Source: Pseudomonas sp. GD04019
GTDB taxonomy: Bacteria; Pseudomonadota; Gammaproteobacteria; Pseudomonadales; Pseudomonadaceae
DNA length: 64,000 bases
Direction of reading: 5' to 3'
Assembly (NCBI RefSeq): GCF_029837695.1
Contig: NZ_JAOEEA010000006.1
Location: 124,001 to 188,000, forward strand
Shown: piece by piece, positions 62,334-64,000 of the stretch
How positions within the stretch are numbered: position 1 is the stretch's first letter
Layout: every line of letters begins with the position of its first letter
The notes under the pieces: generated by a model
Database searches by the model: none
Seen by the model: the letters and a program-made list of their open reading frames with translations, nothing else
Told to the model about the DNA's origin: nothing
Position numbers and translations under genes: made by a program

Positions 62334-64000
62334 TCAGAAGTCCATGCGCAGGCCGACGGTGGCGTTGCGCGGCGCGCCGTAATAGCTGGAGCTGGAGCTG
62401 GTGTAGTACTCCTCGTCGAGCAGGTTGTTGAGGTTGAAGGTGGCGGTCAGCTGCTGGGTCAGCGGGTAGCGCGCGAAGGCGTCGACCACGGCGTAGTCGT
62501 CCTGGGTGAAGCGTACGCCCAGCGGTCCGACGCCATCGCTGTAGATCTCGCTCTGCCAGTTGACGCCGCCACCGAAGGTCAGGCCGTTGCCGAGGCTACG
62601 CAGGGTGTAGCTGGTGAACATCTTCACGGTGTTCTGCGCGATATCGGTGTTGAGCTTCTGCCCTTCGCTGTCCTGCACGATATTGCGGCTGAAGCTGGCG
62701 CTGGCCTGCCAGTCGGTGGCCAGCTCACCAGTGACTTCCACCTCGAAGCCACGGGTTTCGGTGCCGGACTCGGCGCGGTAGGCCTGGCTGCCGTCCGGCG
62801 CCAGCTGGCCGTCACCCAACGACACGGCCAGGTTGTCCTGCTCGATCTGGTACAGCGCCAGGCCGAAGTTCAGGCGCCCCTCGAAGAAGGCCGCCTTGCT
62901 ACCGACTTCATAACCGACACCCTCCAGCGGATCGATATAGGCGCCGTCCAGGGTCTTGTTGTTCTGCGGCTTGAAGATGCTGGTGTAGCTGCCATACACC
63001 GACCAGATGTCGTTGAGGTCGTACACCACGCCGGCGAAGGGGGTCACCACGCCGGTTTCGCTGCGGTCGCTGATGTCGCTGGGGGTGGCGTCGTCGTAGT
63101 CGTACTCGACCTTGTTCTGCCAGTCGATCACCCGGGCACCGAGAATGAACGACAGATCGTCGCTGGCACGCAGGCGGGTGCTGCCATAAAGCGCGCCCTG
63201 TTCCTCGCTGAAGTCCATACGGCCATAAGGCTGCAGATCGGGCTTGGCCGGGGTCTTGCCATCCCAGGTGTAGATGTTGTCTATCACCGGGAACGGTCGC
63301 CACCAGGAGTATGCCGGCGTGTTGTAATCGGTCTTCTGCTGGCTGTAGCCGATGATCGCATCGTGTTCCAGGCCGAACAGGTCGAAGTTGCCCGCCAGGT
63401 TCAGGTCGAAGCTGTTCTGTACCGGCTTGGCTTTCCAGCGGTTGGCATAGAACACGATCGAGGCCGGGTCGGCTCCAGGGGCGTAGTTGTTGCCGCCGGC
63501 ATAGCCACTGAGCTCGTCGTATTCGCTGCGGCGCTGGTTGAGGGTCAGCTTGGTCTTCCAGCGCTCGGTCAGGTTGTGCTCGAGGATGGCGAAAGCGGAA
63601 ACGGCGCTGCGATCGGAATAGGCCCATTTGGCGGCGGCGGAATCGGAATCGTCATGATCGGCCTTGGTACCATCGTTGTTGAACAGCGGCAGGCCGCTGC
63701 GGGCGTGGCCGTCGTAATCGTCGGACTGCGAGTCCATGCCGAAGGTCAGCAGGGTGTCGGGGGTCAGGTCGGCCTCGATGACGCCGTAGAACACCTGCTT
63801 GCGCTCGCTGAGGCGGTCGACATAGGAGTCGTTCTCCTGGTACGCGGCGACAAAGCGCCCGCGCACGTTGCCGCTCTCGGTCAGCGGGCCGCCGATATCC
63901 GCCTCGGTGCGCCCGTAATTCCAGGAGCCGCCGGTCACGTTGATGCTGCTCTTGAATTCCTGGGTCGGGCGCTTGCGGATCATGTTCAGGGTGGCGCCGG
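62334..64000 (-). CDS. TonB-dependent siderophore receptor, N-terminal part beyond window edge
   Basis: The visible 555 residues begin inside the plug domain (GATLNMIRKRPTQEFKSS, a receptor-plug hallmark) and run through a 22-strand barrel to the C-terminal F (VGLRMDF), the outer-membrane insertion signal. Segments such as SIFKPQNNKTLDGAYIDPLEGVGYEVGSKAAFFEGRLNFGLALY and RNATVGLRMDF place it in the ferrichrome/ferrioxamine/pyoverdine-type receptors (FpvA/FoxA/FiuA group). The ligand cannot be assigned. The signal peptide and any N-terminal signalling domain lie outside. It is the first gene seen of the leftward iron cluster. Confidence 0.94.
   Translation of the reverse strand, partial: GATLNMIRKRPTQEFKSSINVTGGSWNYGRTEADIGGPLTESGNVRGRFVAAYQENDSYVDRLSERKQVFYGVIEADLTPDTLLTFGMDSQSDDYDGHARSGLPLFNNDGTKADHDDSDSAAAKWAYSDRSAVSAFAILEHNLTERWKTKLTLNQRRSEYDELSGYAGGNNYAPGADPASIVFYANRWKAKPVQNSFDLNLAGNFDLFGLEHDAIIGYSQQKTDYNTPAYSWWRPFPVIDNIYTWDGKTPAKPDLQPYGRMDFSEEQGALYGSTRLRASDDLSFILGARVIDWQNKVEYDYDDATPSDISDRSETGVVTPFAGVVYDLNDIWSVYGSYTSIFKPQNNKTLDGAYIDPLEGVGYEVGSKAAFFEGRLNFGLALYQIEQDNLAVSLGDGQLAPDGSQAYRAESGTETRGFEVEVTGELATDWQASASFSRNIVQDSEGQKLNTDIAQNTVKMFTSYTLRSLGNGLTFGGGVNWQSEIYSDGVGPLGVRFTQDDYAVVDAFARYPLTQQLTATFNLNNLLDEEYYTSSSSSYYGAPRNATVGLRMDF

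Overview
The window is high-GC chromosomal DNA of a Pseudomonas species. The evidence is consistent across gene content and order: AlgB/KinB, a second AmpD-type amidase, the polA-sRNA-engB arrangement, zur/znu, metNIQ, the aa3 oxidase cluster, the LexA-controlled PA0069-type radical SAM gene and prlC all look like Pseudomonas orthologues. It contains no rRNA, tRNA, CRISPR array, prophage or integrase that I could find. Almost all genes are ordinary core genes; the unusual content is regulatory DNA, small repeats and one inserted signalling block.

Layout. 1-2.4 kb: NO detoxification (flavohaemoglobin fhp, running off the left edge, and divergent norR/fhpR). 2.4-4.8 kb: a nucleoside-recognition membrane protein and a three-gene leftward operon of small proteins (a PA2169-type four-helix bundle, a 43-residue membrane peptide and a UPF0391/DUF1328 protein). 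4.9-8.7 kb: algB-kinB and two small leftward genes behind a strong sigma-54-type promoter. 8.8-18.2 kb: a signalling block with a receiver-kinase, a receiver-less CheB, CheR and a triple-receiver hybrid kinase in one leftward operon, then a single-domain response regulator, a DUF3313 lipoprotein, a DUF1330 protein and a CSS-EAL phosphodiesterase. 18.5-27 kb: amidase, MarC protein, cryptochrome-DASH, diguanylate cyclase, EEP hydrolase, dsbA, cytochromes c4 and c5, engB. 27-30 kb: an ErsA-like sRNA and polA. 30-36 kb: thrB and the divergent zinc loci znuA / zur-znuC-znuB with a Zur box between them. 36-38.7 kb: metNIQ. 39-47.8 kb: cytochrome c oxidase assembly and structural genes (sco, ctaB, ctaA, surf1, coIII, ctaG, coxA, coxB). 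48-55 kb: beta-carbonic anhydrase, SOS-linked radical SAM protein, yheV-prlC, gamma-carbonic anhydrase. 55-64 kb: a leftward iron cluster of TonB receptor, DUF3649, PepSY reductase-like protein, DUF3325, MacA, MacB and an outer-membrane factor.

How it fits together. fhp and the small 8.4 kb operon carry good sigma-54 -24/-12 elements with enhancer-like sites at the right distance: three GT-N7-AC sites for NorR, and a CGTGCAA-N-TTGCA motif that also occurs as a perfect palindrome upstream of algB. I infer this motif is the AlgB operator. The oxidase genes carry CTATACT (sigma-S-type) -10 elements. The iron cluster has the parts of a take-up, reduce and re-export siderophore cycle without biosynthesis genes in view.

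Repeats. A 150-170 bp MITE-like family (two full copies with 5-bp CTCAG/CTGAG target duplications and one decayed copy) and two GTAG-type inverted repeats sit exactly on stop codons. A separate roughly 270 bp inverted-repeat element fills the promoter region between surf1 and the DUF2909 gene. All functional statements come from reading motifs and from family knowledge; no database search was run.
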